Of a DNA stretch of 64,000 nucleotides, positions 1 to 11,626 are shown piece by piece; the stretch's first letter is position 1, and the number at the start of each line of letters is the position of its first letter. The translations under genes were made by a program, and so were the position numbers. The notes beneath the pieces are model-generated. The model saw only the letters and a list, made by a program, of their open reading frames with translations, had not been told where the DNA came from and searched no databases. Location of the stretch: contig JAUKUA010000001.1 in assembly GCA_030549175.1 (NCBI GenBank), forward strand, positions 1,178,001 through 1,242,000, given 5' to 3'. The stretch comes from Lasiosphaeris hirsuta (lineage: Eukaryota; Ascomycota; Sordariomycetes; Sordariales; Lasiosphaeriaceae).

Positions 1-276
1 TGTGGCTTGCGCCAGAGCTCAGCGAAGTCCCGAAAAGGCTTACGCACCTCCAAAAATAGGAGGGCGGGCCTCGAACAAATTGATGTAGTCGCCGGTGGTT
101 GCCTTATCACCATGTCTTCCTCGTCTCCTTGACGGTGCCAACGACTTCTCCCGCTCGACAGTGTTTGTTCTTTTGCTCGCGTCGCGCATTGACATTTTGC
201 TTGCGAGGTGGACGGACCCGTGGGAGAGGGAGGAGGGGTAACGATATGCTGTGGGGATGAAATTATCAGGACTAAC
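1..276 (-). other. First intron of SUB2, 5' part only
   Basis: Exon 1 of the flanking SUB2 gene ends in a GTTAGT donor at 276-271. The expected continuation of the helicase (Val-Gln-Gln after His-Pro-Ser-Glu) is not found in any frame on the minus strand between here and the window edge, so the intron is at least 276 nt long and its acceptor lies outside the window. Confidence 0.6.
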
Positions 277-502
277 CCTCCGAGGGATGCTCGAATCCGC
301 AGTCGGCGATAGCGCGCAGAAGTTCGGGCTTCAATAGGAAGTCGCGGAAGCCGGTCGAGTGGATACCAACGTAGGAACCCTTCTTGTCGACATTTTGGCC
401 GGCAGCAGCGGCCTCGCCCTTCTTGCCGTTGGCAGCAGGAGCGGCGGTTTCGTTGTTGAGCTCGTCATCCGAGTAGTCGATGAGATCTTCTTCGGCCGAC
501 AT
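277..502 (-). CDS. SUB2: ATP-dependent RNA helicase SUB2 (UAP56/DDX39B), first exon only
   Basis: This is the N-terminal 75 residues plus one base of the next codon of the TREX-complex DEAD-box helicase that acts in the nucleus in spliceosome assembly and mRNA export. The start [15 protein letters not shown] and the segment [22 protein letters not shown] are characteristic: the second is the Q-motif region that precedes helicase motif I. The exon stops after the conserved CGFEHPSE at a GTTAGT donor, where this family continues with Val-Gln-Gln. The rest of the protein, including all ATPase motifs, lies to the left of the window. Only one start codon fits. The gene is divergent from RPR2 across 477 bp. 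Identity is firm from the N-terminus alone; integrity of the gene cannot be judged here. Confidence 0.93.
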
Positions 503-979
503 GTTGGCGGTTGTGGGTTGCGAGTCTCGACGCGCAGTGGCGTGTCAGGATAAACAAAGAGCGAGATGCGCAGGCTGCGTGGCCGCGTGGTGTTGGTGAG
601 AAATATGAAAGGTGGAAGGTCGATACGGTGGTTGATGGGGCGATTATGCGCAAGATCGGAGGCCCGAGTTTGCTGTGGAGAAGTCGAGCGGGCTGATGGT
701 GGAATGGAGAAAAGGTTGAAAAATTCAGAGGGGAAGGAGGGCGAGCGGAAAGCGAAAATAAGGTTGAGGTTGAAAGAGGCACAGCCTCCAACCTGGCGGA
801 AAGCCGAGCTAATCCCTTTGTGGCCTAGAGCGAGCACAGGCCACTTGACGTATCTCGTTCAACTTTTTAAAAATTGCCGAATCTCAGGGCCAGACTCTCC
901 AGATCTGAATCGGGGCTTGACAGGGAAGCAGACTGGTACGCCAGAGTCACCAAAGGGGTGCTGCAAGTGACTGGAAGCC
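503..979. promoter_or_regulatory. Shared divergent promoter region SUB2/RPR2
   Basis: This 477-bp spacer separates the start codons of SUB2 (minus) and RPR2 (plus), so it must hold both 5'UTRs and promoters. I see no TATA box near either start and no coding potential that competes with these assignments. Confidence 0.5.
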
Positions 980-1501
980 ATGGCCAAGGGAAAGCCCAAC
1001 GGAGGTGTCCAGAACCGGGCCATCTACTCGCGCGTTTCCTTCCTCCATCAGGCCGCGGCGTTTCTCTCCTCGTCATCACCACGCCAAGTACGGCTGCCGC
1101 AGCAGCCGCCCCGGAATTCCAACGAATGCAACGCCACTGCGGCCCCCGGCTCGGCTACGGCCACGACCACGGCAGCCGCTGAAGTCACAGTCGCAAGCCA
1201 CTCTTCAGCAGAGGCTGCTGCTCTCTCCCTTGAGGGCATGGCGCGTTGCCTAGCCACGGATCTGCGCTCCGTGTCGCTCAAGACGCGCATCAGGCTCACG
1301 CCGGACATGAAGCAGACTATGTGCAAGTTTTGCGACTCGATTCTCATTGAGGGACAGTCGGTCACGTCAACGGTGGAGAATCGAAGCCGTGGGGGCAGGA
1401 AATCTTGGGCCGACGTCTTGGTGCGCAAGTGCCACGCGTGCGGTCGTGAGAGGAGGTATCCCGTTAGTGCCGCAAGGCCGAAAAGGAAGGGAGAGAGGTG
1501 A
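980..1501 (+). CDS. RPR2: RNase P/MRP-type protein, Rpr2/Rpp21/Snm1 family
   Basis: Single-exon 173-residue protein. The C-terminal third carries the family zinc ribbon: C-K-F-C near residue 115, then the stretch VENRSRGGRKSWADVL and a second pair C-H-A-C followed by GRERRYPV. This arrangement binds zinc in Rpr2 (RNase P) and Snm1 (RNase MRP) subunits, which help process the 5' ends of pre-tRNA or pre-rRNA in the nucleus. The N-terminal MAKGKPNGGVQNRAIYSRVSFLHQAA is the conserved helix that contacts the partner protein Pop4/Rpp29 in this family. Residues 40-80 are a low-complexity Ala/Ser/Thr spacer typical of fungal versions. The first ATG gives this conserved N-terminus, so the start is secure. 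I cannot separate Rpr2 from Snm1 with certainty from sequence alone. Confidence 0.85.
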   Translation: MAKGKPNGGVQNRAIYSRVSFLHQAAAFLSSSSPRQVRLPQQPPRNSNECNATAAPGSATATTTAAAEVTVASHSSAEAAALSLEGMARCLATDLRSVSLKTRIRLTPDMKQTMCKFCDSILIEGQSVTSTVENRSRGGRKSWADVLVRKCHACGRERRYPVSAARPKRKGER

Positions 1502-2241
1502 GCAGCTGCCGGCGCGGAGAGCGGCATGATGGCGAGGGCAGAGGCTGGGTGAAAACTCCCGGCTGACTAGAAAGGTTGATATATCAACAACCAGAGCGTC
1601 TGCCCTAGGCGTGGCCTGTCACAAAAAGACACGGTGGCTCGCGGTACTTAGATATGAACATGCCACGGCCCGCTTCATTCGTCAGGCTATGATATGTCTT
1701 GGGCCCAAGGAAACCGAACCTCAATTGATGGAGCAAGCCAAGCCAGGGGGGCAAGTTGAAGGGGGTAAGGTCACTGGTATCGTCACCAACCAGAGGTGAA
1801 TGGTTGAGAAACTTAACCCAGTTTTAGGGAGGCCATTTTTATATTGCAATACCTCGGCGACAGCAGCGAAGAGTATATAGCGCCTTATCACGGCGTGCCT
1901 CGCGGTATCAGAAGCCGAGAACCCGTATAAGCCGGGACTTAGGCGCCGAAACAGCCCAGTCTTGGGCGGTAGCCCATAGCTAGTCGTTGATACACCATGA
2001 ATCCAGACAGACCCAAGATACTTCTCCCTAGTCCCCCCCCCCCCCCAGCCTGGCGGCATTCGACGCCAGTACCACCCTATGAAGAAGCATCTTGTTTGGG
2101 AGCCCAGTCGGGGCTTACATACGTGAGGCCGCGGCGTACCCGTCGAGTCTCATCCTGCATCTACCCGGGCTTCTCTCGGCTGATTTGAACAGCATTGTAC
2201 CTTGACCATCCATCCTTTGTTCACTTGCTACAAGAACGCCC
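1502..2241. other. Convergent 3' intergenic region RPR2/HSK3
   Basis: RPR2 (plus) and HSK3 (minus) end facing each other across about 740 bp. Apart from a 14-nt C homopolymer at 2033-2046, I see only presumed 3'UTR and spacer sequence. Confidence 0.5.
2033..2046. repeat. Poly-C tract, 14 nt
   Basis: An uninterrupted run of 14 cytosines on the plus strand in the spacer between RPR2 and HSK3. Confidence 0.9.
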
Positions 2242-2918
2242 TCACTTCTTCTGCACTGACTCCTCGCCTAGGACTTTACTCGCAGCCATGAACCTATCCC
2301 AGGAGGTCAGCGGTGTCGTAGGGAAATATACAAGTGACGGGTAACAGAAAATAACTTACAACCCTCCGTGCCAACTCCCAAGACCTCGCATGCACTCGGC
2401 CTGCACGCTAGTCATACGTAGGAGGTTCTCCGTGTCGGCGAGGTTGGCCGACAGCTGCGCCAGCTGCGAATGGAGTTGGGTCTACATGTAGACAGACACC
2501 CATTAGCACTGCTGTCTCTTATACCAGTGCCCCTCCCGTCTCTTTCCCCTTTGTCCTCCGATACCTCCCGGCGCCTCCCGCTGGAACCTGAGCGCATGCA
2601 ATAAAAACAAAAGGGGAAGTTTAATGCGCCTTCGCGCGGCCCACACCGCCTTGGCAGGCACCAGAAGGGCTCCCGACCGGAGCGCCCGGCTGCAGTGCGG
2701 CAACTACCCCGAGCCGTCGGTGATACCGGGAAGCCCCTAACGGCTGAGACTTATCTGCATGCCGTTTGCGTGTTTCACAGAAAACGCAAAGAAAAGAAGA
2801 GAGGTGGAAAACATACCAGCTGCCGCGCCTTGACGGCACTACCCGACGAAGGCATTGACTGCCGTGGAGCTCCTCCGCTCTGCGTGTTTGTGTTTGTGCT
2901 GAAGTTGCGGGTCGCCAT
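2242..2918 (-). CDS. HSK3: DASH complex subunit Hsk3, three exons
   Basis: Exons on the minus strand are 2918-2817, 2481-2360 and 2293-2242, giving 91 residues with an exact reading frame. Intron 1 (335 nt) starts GTATGT; intron 2 (66 nt) starts GTAAGT and ends ATAG. The joined protein contains QLAQLSANLADTENLLRMTS, then a conserved Trp-His-Gly-Gly-Leu-Phe-Met-Ala-Ala-Ser-Lys-Val-Leu-Gly-Glu-Glu-Ser-Val stretch, which is the fungal Hsk3 core. Hsk3 is a small helical subunit of the DASH/Dam1 ring that couples kinetochores to spindle microtubules. The first 30 residues are polar and unconserved. The gene cannot be seen as a single open frame because the exons are short and intron 1 is long. Its convergent neighbour is RPR2. 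The family call is firm; the first exon is less certain than the rest. Confidence 0.85.
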
Positions 2919-4881
2919 AGCGCAGATATTTATTGGCTTGCCGTCTGGGTCAGGCTTGTTTGTTTGATGCCTGTTACTTTTCTGTTGTAGTTGTGTGCTC
3001 GGATTTGATTATATGCGGAGTACGCGCATGCGGTGATTTGGATCAGACACTTAGTCCGGATGACGCCGCGTGTTGTTGATTCTCGGCAAGGTTGTGTGTG
3101 TTGCTTTGGTGCCCCGCGTCTTTTTGCAACGCGCCGCGGAGTAGCGCGGGAATGCGGGGCAGCACCGTATGGACGCTCCAATGTAAGCTACCTACTGAAG
3201 TATCAAGATGGTGCTTCGGCAGATTCATACCGCCATCTTGAGACGATAGAGCCTTAGCTATGGGTGAAAGAAAGAAAAATGATGGCGTGATTTAGTGATA
3301 ACTGAGGAAATGCAATTGCTAACAACCTCAAGGAGCCTAAAACATAATAATGGCCAAAATGTCCCACCAGACCTGCGTCCCGTATCGCAATACTCCTGCC
3401 CCCTCGCGTAGCCTCCTTATCACCCTCGGATCTCGCTTCGGCACTTCTTAGCCATATACGGTCACTGGGGCCACGCCGTGTGACAAAAGCCAGGTACAAG
3501 CATGATTACGAGCCCGCGACTCCGTGGGGGACTTTGAGGTTATCTCCACGACATGCCTCGAGTATGGCCACCGTCACAAGTAACACTCTGAGTACATAAC
3601 CTAGTTTGAGGTTCCTCAAAGCTTGCGTAGTAGAGACAACTTAACACACACCATCACGCGGTTGATGGCGAGAGGCACTGAGCTGCTTGTTGCCACCGGC
3701 CAATACGGAAAGGTTCAGATCACTTCATTGCACGGTTGGCAGCCGATCGCCTAATTCCAACCTTACTGGTAACAATCTCATGTGAATCGAGAACTTTTGA
3801 TTGCTTCTTTCAACTCGGTACCCAAAGCCCCCGTCTACGCAATCTGGAACTAGAACTGTTCATTACGTCGACAAAACATGCTGAATGGACATAGCTTCAT
3901 ATCCGAGACAACACCAACTCCGTACTGCTGCTTGAATTGGACAACTTCCCCCACTGCTAATCGAGACAACACCGACACCACACGACAAACACCAACGTAG
4001 AGAATTTTGCCCACGGTACATGCAACAAGAGCACAAGCTAGCCGCAAGTTCATTTTAGACTCAACCGTGGGCTGAGGCCGTCAGACCGAGCCATCGAATT
4101 TCCTGTCCTGTCTGCTTGGTCTAACCCCAAAACAACCTAACCACAAATATAATCATCCTCCCCTTCTCATTTCTGAACCACTCTTCTTCCCTTCTTTGCC
4201 TTTGCCGTGTCAGTGTGCATGTCTCCATATCGATAATCCAACTGTCACCAACAACCTGCACCAAGACCTCGGCCTCAAACCGGCAGCCACAGACAGAGAT
4301 AAAAAAAAACACACATTAACCATTGACCACCCCTCCCGGGCGCGTTTTGATGCAGTTATTACCACAAGACTGGCAATAGTAAAGTAGAACGTTAGAAGAG
4401 AAAAAGTGTTAATCTGATGGTCATAGTCCCGTCCCGAGTCTCCGTGATAAAAAAAAGAGCTAGTAAAAAAAAAGAGACAATATGCCTTATGTACTGGTTG
4501 GTCGGTTTGGTTGCTGACGTGACCGTGATGAGCCAACTAAGATTATGTGTCGTACGCCGCCCGTCATCGAATAAGCCAAAAGGATTTTCCCCTCGTCTCC
4601 CGTCCAAATCGCTCCTCTAAAACCCTGAGATGTGTATCGGTAGTGGCGTGTCGTTTCTTCCCGCCCCATCCTATGGGACTCCCTCGAATATAAAAAACTT
4701 CTTTCTTTTTGCTTCTAGACCGGATTCATGCCGCGGGACGGCAGGCGCGGACGAGAAGCCAGGATCAGGTTTGGGAATCGTGTGGAGCTGGAAGACCGTG
4801 AGATCAAACTTTTCTCAGCGTTATCCAGTTCGCCAGCAACAACGGCTGGCTGCCGCAACGTGTTGGCCTGGTGAACGATAC
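2919..4881. other. Intergenic region, HSK3 promoter and Mug72-like 3' flank
   Basis: About 1.96 kb with no supportable gene. The left end must hold the HSK3 promoter. The right part (about 4100-4880) is relatively A/T-rich with several short poly-A runs and probably includes the 3'UTR of the downstream minus-strand gene. Short open frames here show no recognisable motif. Confidence 0.5.
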
Positions 4882-7493
4882 TTAGCGGACCCCAATGGGT
4901 GGCCGGGGGCCTAGGCTGCTTTGGCTGCTGTGCGCAGACGGTTCGGAGTCGAGGTGGGTAGAATCACCACTGCCCGCGCTGGCGCTCGCACTACCAGTCA
5001 GACTTCGCACATTCTTTCCTTTTGGTGGTTGGAGGGCGCTCACCCCAGCGTGCTGCTCTACAGCCTGTGGCGCAACAGCGTTACCGTGGCCGGGAGGATA
5101 CCGGGGAACAGGCTGCCGCATGCCGTCAGGAGGCGATGGCCGCCCATTCATATGCGGTCCCCCGTTCATATGTGGCCCCCCACCGTTCATATGTGGTCCA
5201 CCTCCATTTACATGCGGTCCCTGGTATCCGTTTGGTGGTGACGGACGTCCTGTCCCACCACCTCGGATTGATGGGCTGTATGGATTCCCTGGAGACTGGC
5301 TTGCCCTCCTTGCTCCGTTACCATTCATACCCATCGGCGGCGGGCCCTGGGTGTACGTCAGCTCGTCGAGACGGGCGGCTGTCAAAGAATTCGCCCTCGA
5401 CTCTGCTTGCATGGTACCTCGGTCCACGGCGCCATATCGATTTGATGTGAAGCCCATCAACGGATCGTCCAAAATGTCACCGTGCAATCCGGGAACACCA
5501 GACATAACCTGACTGGTTCGATTCCTACCAAAGCTCGGTCGGAATCTGCTGCCTCGGGACGCCCCACTCGAATCGGGGTCTGGATTCTTGCGAAATTGGG
5601 CGGCGCTTGGTGCTTTCCGGTTCTTCTTCGACGTAACGCTCATCATGTCGAAATTATCCGGATCTATCATGGACGCTGCAGGCGCAGCGGTGGGATCAAA
5701 ATAGTCATCATCGTCGTCGTCATCGTCGTACATGGCGCCGCCGCCGCCGTTGTGTCGCATTGGTGTGGGGCCTCTTCTCGGCACAGGTCCAGGTCCGGGG
5801 CCTGGCCCGACACCAGCTGCGGCACGCCTCAACCTCATCTCCTGTTCCCTCAACGCTAGTTCCCGCTGTTTCAATTGAAGTTCCCTTTCTTTCAGCGCAA
5901 GCTCGTGGGGCTGCGGCGGGTAGCCAACTTCGCCTTCCGGGATGTCGTCGTACACAACCAAGTGGCTGAACTCGTCCAAGTCAGCACCCTCCATCGAACC
6001 TCTCCGGGATGGCTGACGTCCATTTGGCATTCCGTTTGGTGGCATGCCGTTGGGAATCCCGTTCATTGAAGGTCGTCCATATCCGTTTGATGCCCCTCCA
6101 TTCATAGGTGGCGGCCGGCGCATCCCGTTCGGCGGTAGCTGAGAAGAGCCCCTTGGCCTCGGTCGTGGCGGGAGCATGCCATTTCCATTGGGCATCCCAT
6201 TGGATGCTACCCGCATCGGAGGACCTTGCGAGGACATCCTGGGTAGAGGTGAAGGCGTGCCAGACGGCGACCCTGGCTGCATTGGAGCGGCAATGACGTC
6301 CAACTTTGGCCTGGAACGGTTGAGAATGTTCAAATTATGGAGGACGGCGTACAACGTCTCGATCCTGGGCACCGGAATTCCAGTTTCCTGCGATAGCCTG
6401 ATGGGGGAACCGAGGTATGTTTCGACTTCCATGGGACGCTTTGCGGTGAAATCCTGCCACATGATGTTGTCGTTCGTGTTTCTTGTGAACTCGTCAATCG
6501 TGTTCTGCTTAAACTCGGGCGGAAATTTGCAGCCCTGGGCTACTGCTAATGCTAGCAATTCGTCGATTATGTCCGAAACGAGCTTGGGCACCCCAACCTT
6601 GTCCATAAGAGCGGCGATGCTGGGGGTCTCGAAAAGGACCGTTAGGGGGTGGAATGCAATGGGACTTGGGAATCGGTCAGCCAGACTTCTCAGCCGAAAC
6701 AGCACGAAAGCAACTCTACTCACCCAATTACTCGCTCGTACTGCTGTTGCCGAATGTTACTCGACACCTTGCAGTCAACTTGGCCAGTGCTAAGGGTCAT
6801 AGCCAGAGCCTGCGCCATATCCTCCTGTATTGAGGGCGGAATGTTTGGGTTCCCGTTGGCAGGGCCAACCCACACCTCTGTTGACCCTTTATGCTCGAAT
6901 TCGCTTCCGCCGAGCTGGGCAAGGTCGGCGCCGCAGACAAGTGATAAGACCACATTAGTGGGGAACCGTTCCTCGATGGCCGACTCAAGGCCGAGAGAGT
7001 GGGTTGTATTGACGAGAATGCATGTGTGCTGGGGAGTGACGACGGAATCGATCACCGAAGCAAGGTCGTAGACATCGGGAAGCGCTTTTATACAGAGGAT
7101 GACGTAGTCGAAAGGTCCGTCTTTCCTCGAAGCCGCTTCTTCTGGTGCCCGGACGACTGCAACATTACAAACTTTAGCAAACGCTCGGTTGTGGGACGGC
7201 TGAAGGGGAGATTGAGAAGCCAGAAAGTGCATACCGTATCGAGGCTTAAACCGCTCATTACCAAACACAGGAGACCTGGCCCAGTGTGTCAGTACAAGGC
7301 ACAGAATATGTAAAGCAGGAAGTTGCGCCTAAACCTACTTGAAAGATATTCCGTATTGCGACACATGTTCATAGCCCGTCTTCCACACGAGTGTGACGTC
7401 GCAGGCATTGGTCGCTTGTAGTCGCCATGATAAGAAGGCCGAAACTGGGTTCCCGCCGACTACGACCACATTCATCAGCTCATATTCGGACAT
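4882..7493 (-). CDS. Ketopantoate reductase-like protein with long disordered tail (Mug72 type)
   Basis: Three exons (7493-7339, 7275-6724, 6664-4882) join to 829 residues. Introns are 63 and 59 nt with GTAGGT and GTGAGT donors. Residues 1-50 form the Rossmann start, MNVVVVGGNPVSAFLSWRL, an NAD(P)-binding loop variant of the ApbA/PanE family. DYVILCIKALPDV follows, then a C-terminal helical domain (YERVIGPIAFHPLTVL and on) as in 2-dehydropantoate 2-reductases. After about residue 375 comes about 450 residues of low complexity: Asn/Gly/Met/Pro-rich stretches, an Asp run of eight, a Lys/Glu/Arg/Leu helix (ALKERELQLKQRELALREQE) and PHMN repeats. This layout matches fungal proteins annotated after S. 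pombe mug72. The tail argues against a simple pantothenate enzyme. The substrate is unknown. A further in-frame Met lies 15 codons upstream, but the chosen start directly precedes the fold. Confidence 0.85.
5130..5225 (-). repeat. In-frame PHMNGGG-type tandem repeat in the Mug72-like tail
   Basis: Four imperfect copies of a codon block encoding Gly-Pro-His-(Met/Val)-Asn-Gly-Gly lie head to tail in the coding frame. The spacing is kept in multiples of three, so copy-number change would not break the frame. Confidence 0.7.
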
Positions 7494-7499
7494 GTCTGT

Positions 7500-7750
7500 C
7501 TGCGCGGGCGAGGACGCATGTGCAGCGGTCCACCACACAACAAAAAAAAAGTATATAGAAGAAATAAACGAGCGTGATATGAGGTGGGATGTTCAGAGGA
7601 GAGAGAGTTGGGAGGCGGAGCGTCAAGAGAAGAAGCCCACTTCTTGGTAGACTCGCACCCGGGAATGGTGTCACGCTAGGCTTGAAGAAGGGGATCACAG
7701 AAGAGCGGAGAGGATGTACAAGGCCAGACAGGCGCTGAACGGGGACTTAC
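7500..7750 (-). other. Probable 5'UTR intron of the Mug72-like gene
   Basis: A strong donor (CAG followed by GTAAGT, donor bases 7750-7745) lies upstream of the start codon, and CGCAG at 7504-7500 ends only six bases before the ATG. The implied 251-nt intron would leave almost no spacer before the start. The exact acceptor could also be the next AG, four bases closer. Confidence 0.4.
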
Positions 7751-10700
7751 CTGACAAGATCTTGAGTCGAGGCGTCAAGGGTGCCATGGTGGAGGCCCGA
7801 TCCGGGATAGTGGGCTGAACAAGTTTCGAAGCTGCAACCGCAGCGGCCGTCTCTGACGGACAGCACTCGACTAGAATGGGTCAAAAGTCGACGCTTGTGC
7901 GTACCACAGGCGCGACCCGAATCCCCTTGTGGCTTGTTGATTTGGTGCTGGCTCCTTATTTTTGCTCCTTTCCCCTTGTTTCTCGTTAATTCAGGCGTGT
8001 GTGTTGTCTCTCTCGTCACTCTCTTCAATTCCCCACAGGCCGCAGGCGGCGGTCTCACGACGGCCAGGAGCTGACCTCCTGAGGCGTAGACTATTTTGCA
8101 AGGGCAGCAGGTCGACTTGAGCGGCCGTGCCCGAGATTTGTCCAACGGGGCTTGCAGATCGGGGACGAGGGTGAGGCGATTGACAGATCACAGACCTATT
8201 CGGGTGGAGGGGTGTGGTATGGGGTTTCGGTATCTGGGTATCAAAACGACCGGACGAGTCTCTCCACGACAGGCGGCTGCAGCTCAGGCAGGCAGTCGCA
8301 ACCTCAGCAAGCAGGATGGTCAATTCGACGATCGGCGGGCGGAGTGGCGCTGGAAAAATCTAGCGTAATAAAAAAAAGAGACCAGCGCGATCCAATGCAG
8401 TCCAGCGAAGCAGTGGTAGTAGTCCGCCTGTAGATTAAACGAGCGTGACGCCTGGGTAGGATAAGGCAGCTGTCGGCTGGTCCTAGGTAGGGTTCGCTGG
8501 GTGGGAGGGATGCTGGATGTTGAATGCTGGGATTCGATAGCTCGGGCTCGGGTGGCTGGGCAAGGCGGCGTCTAGGTGCGGTGACGAAGGCGGCGATGAT
8601 AGGCCCACGGGCCTGGGAGGAGAGAGGACGGCGTTGCTTGGAGCCCCTAATGCCTGTGTGGGTATCAGAATGGGGGAGGTGAGTGCGTGCGGTGCGGCAG
8701 TCTGGTGCGTCTGTCGCGGTCTCACAAGTATCCGTAGTTGGTACTTTGTGTTTGGCGCAGGAGCAGGAAGAGCTAGGATTGGGAGCAATGGGGGTGCGAT
8801 GGCCGAGCTGCGCGGTGCATTGCGGGATGGGATGCAGGCGGGTAACGAGCGACGGACGGACGAGTTCGGTCTGGCAAGGAGCCACGGGCAAGCAAGGTGC
8901 TTGCTTGCTGTTCGCCGCTTGCTGCTTCAGCCAAAATCTTCTTTCGAGACACTTGGGGCGCTGCCAAGAGGCGTCCGCTAGTTGCCAGCTGCAGGTGGTA
9001 GGTTAGGGCGGCCAGGCGAGCAGGCAGTCAGCGCGATGGAGACAGGCCGGCACGCAAGACAGGGAACCGCTTCGTTCTGTGTGTGTGGAACAAAGACTCC
9101 CGTGCAAAGAAGAAGAAAAAATACTAGAATTAGAATTAGGTAGGAAGCATGGAGAAGAGGAGAAAAGGCCGCGGCGACACGAAAAGAGCTAGAAAACAGA
9201 TAGCACCCGGTGGATGCAAAGTGGATGCGGCGACCTGGAAATGCTTTGCTTGCGTTGCAACAGGATGTTGCGTGTTTCGCTTGCAGACGGGACTTGGCCC
9301 TGCTCCCGCTCTGTCGCTCTCTCGTGTTCCTGCGGTCGCTGCACGCTGCGTTCTCAGGGTGGTGCCGTGGTGCCTAGGTGGTCACTGCTAGAGGGAATGC
9401 CGCCCATGCTTGTGGCAGGCGGGCATTGTCCATGGCAGCCCATGGAAGCGGGCGACTCGGGTGGTTGAATGGCCCGTCGCGGCGTAACAGCAGCAGGGCA
9501 GGCATGCATGCAGCACCATCCAGGCTCGCCAGGTTTTTCCCAGGCGGAGGGCAGGGCAAGCCAGCACCCAGCCAGAATGGGCCCTACGGAGGAGCATGGA
9601 ACATTGGAAACAGCCACCGCCAGAGACAGCCCAAGACAGATATCCGATCCGACTTTCTTTAGTCCACACTGGCCACAGATAAACACAAAATGGGGCCTGT
9701 CTCGAATGTCTTGGATGTCGACGGTTGATTGTCGATTGTCTGGTCAAACCCGTTCAACGGCCGCGCCTCGATTGACCGGTCCATCACGATGAAGGGCAAT
9801 CTCTTGCTGTCAGCTCTTGCGACTAGACCTGACAGCAAGCACCCCTGGCGGGCCCTTGAAGCCTGAATTTTTTGAAAGGCCATCCCGAGCCAGCCGGAAT
9901 CCCGCCGTTTTCGATCGAATGAGAATAAATAATATACTAGCTTTCAGGGGTAGGAAGGTGGCCCACAAAACAATGGATCGCTTCGTCAGAGGTCCCGATG
10001 TGACGCCTGTTGAAAATCAGGATGTGCGGGACATTCTCTGTTTCTTTCCACTACACACTAGTGGGTGTATTTTCCTGCCTCGGAAAGGGATGCGCGCAAC
10101 ACCCACACCTCCCCCTCTGTAAAATCGCGACAGGGAGCAGGCCTGCAGTGATGAGAGTGGATCGGTGACGCGGTGGATAGGTGTGTGGCTTTGCTCGGCA
10201 GCGAAAAGCCATCAACACATCCAGTGACGTGGGGTTCTGTGAGTGGGATGGAATGATGGAACGCACGGGCTGTATGAGGGGCAGGGGGGGCAGGGGTGGT
10301 TGGCTGCTCGTTGCGCATGGGCGGGTAGTTGAAGAACAAAACATAAAAAATGTCAGAAAGGAGAGGGCTGCGATTGCTGTTGGAGCGTCGAGGTTGGGTT
10401 TTCGAAGATTTTTTTTTTGGCCGTCCAAACTTTGTCCCTAGGACCTGCACCCCAGAATGCGGCAAAGGATCTCGGACGAACCGCATCGCTTGGTGAGCGG
10501 CGGCGGCGACCTACCAGACCCAGACCTTGACAACTTGGGGACGCGTTCTCTCGCAAACCAATGCCAACAGAACATCAACAGGCCTGATAAGATTCCCGGT
10601 CAAATCGCTCGGCCCTATCCGTACCACCGTGATTTTCAGTGTAAGACAACGGTCACTGTTGATTTTGCTGATGCGCGCAGGGGCCTCAGCCGCAAACTCT

Positions 10701-11613
10701 CCCCCTTCAGTGTTTCCGTCTCAAGTCCCTAGGCTGTCTGCCCTGTGCTTTGCGATGTCGACATTCACATAGGACACACGGCCACCAAAGTACAGATAGT
10801 CAGATTGTCCTCAGCAATCGCTTCCGTGCCAGCTACCTAACGCGCCTCGGATCAGCCCCCTGGAAAAGCTGGACAATATCTCGAAATAGAGTCCCGCGTT
10901 ATCTTCCAGGTTACGATCCTAGTCTTTCGGTAGCGCTCATGATTTGCCCCCTTGCGCCCGTTAGCGCGACATGACCCGCAGACGACGTGTACCAGGTACC
11001 CAGTGGCTCTCCAAGGCAGTCCAGCGCTGAAGGCTCGCTTTTCATACAGACCCGACGGCCTGTTGGAAGCACCCGCGTCAACGCGAATTACCTCCAGGAC
11101 AAGGAACGTCTTAGAACAGCATCGCATTGCAGAGGCCAGGCGCAATGCTAACTATTCTGTCAGTACCAGGGTACAGATGGCCTTGAGCCCTAAACACCAA
11201 GCCTTGATCGCAGGAAAGGGGGTTTGTTCCACGGATGATAGCAAGTTCCATGGCTTCCAGTCGGCTAGCCGGGTCACCCGCCTCCTTCCCACTCGCCTGA
11301 TGAGACTAGGTACATACACCACAACGCCGCCTCTCTTATCAAGTCCCGCAGCGCAAAAGCCACTGTCTCTCATCCTGACTTGTGAGCTCATGGCGGTGTG
11401 ATTGTCAAACCGTGGACAGTGTCCGAACACGATGACAAATGGCGTCGTTGCCCGCCTCCCTGCCAGCGCTGAGGTACCTCAAGTAGGTGCGCGTGTGGAG
11501 GTCCGTCCGATAAGATATACATACCTACACATGCAGGAGCTTGCGTGGCGGCAAATGCCAGGAGAGAAAAGCTCTAAAAAATTCTCGCCCTGCCAGGCCC
11601 TACCAGCCCAAAA

Positions 11614-11626
11614 GGGGGGGGGGGGG
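11614..11626. repeat. Poly-G tract, 13 nt
   Basis: An uninterrupted run of 13 guanines on the plus strand within the gene-poor stretch. Confidence 0.9.

Noticed and set aside
3850..4053. A 67-codon minus-strand frame starting MNLRLACALVACTVGK, resembling a small secreted protein.
   Set aside because: The hydrophobic start continues into a Val-rich stretch without a cleavage site, the cysteine pattern is irregular, and no intron or homology supports it.
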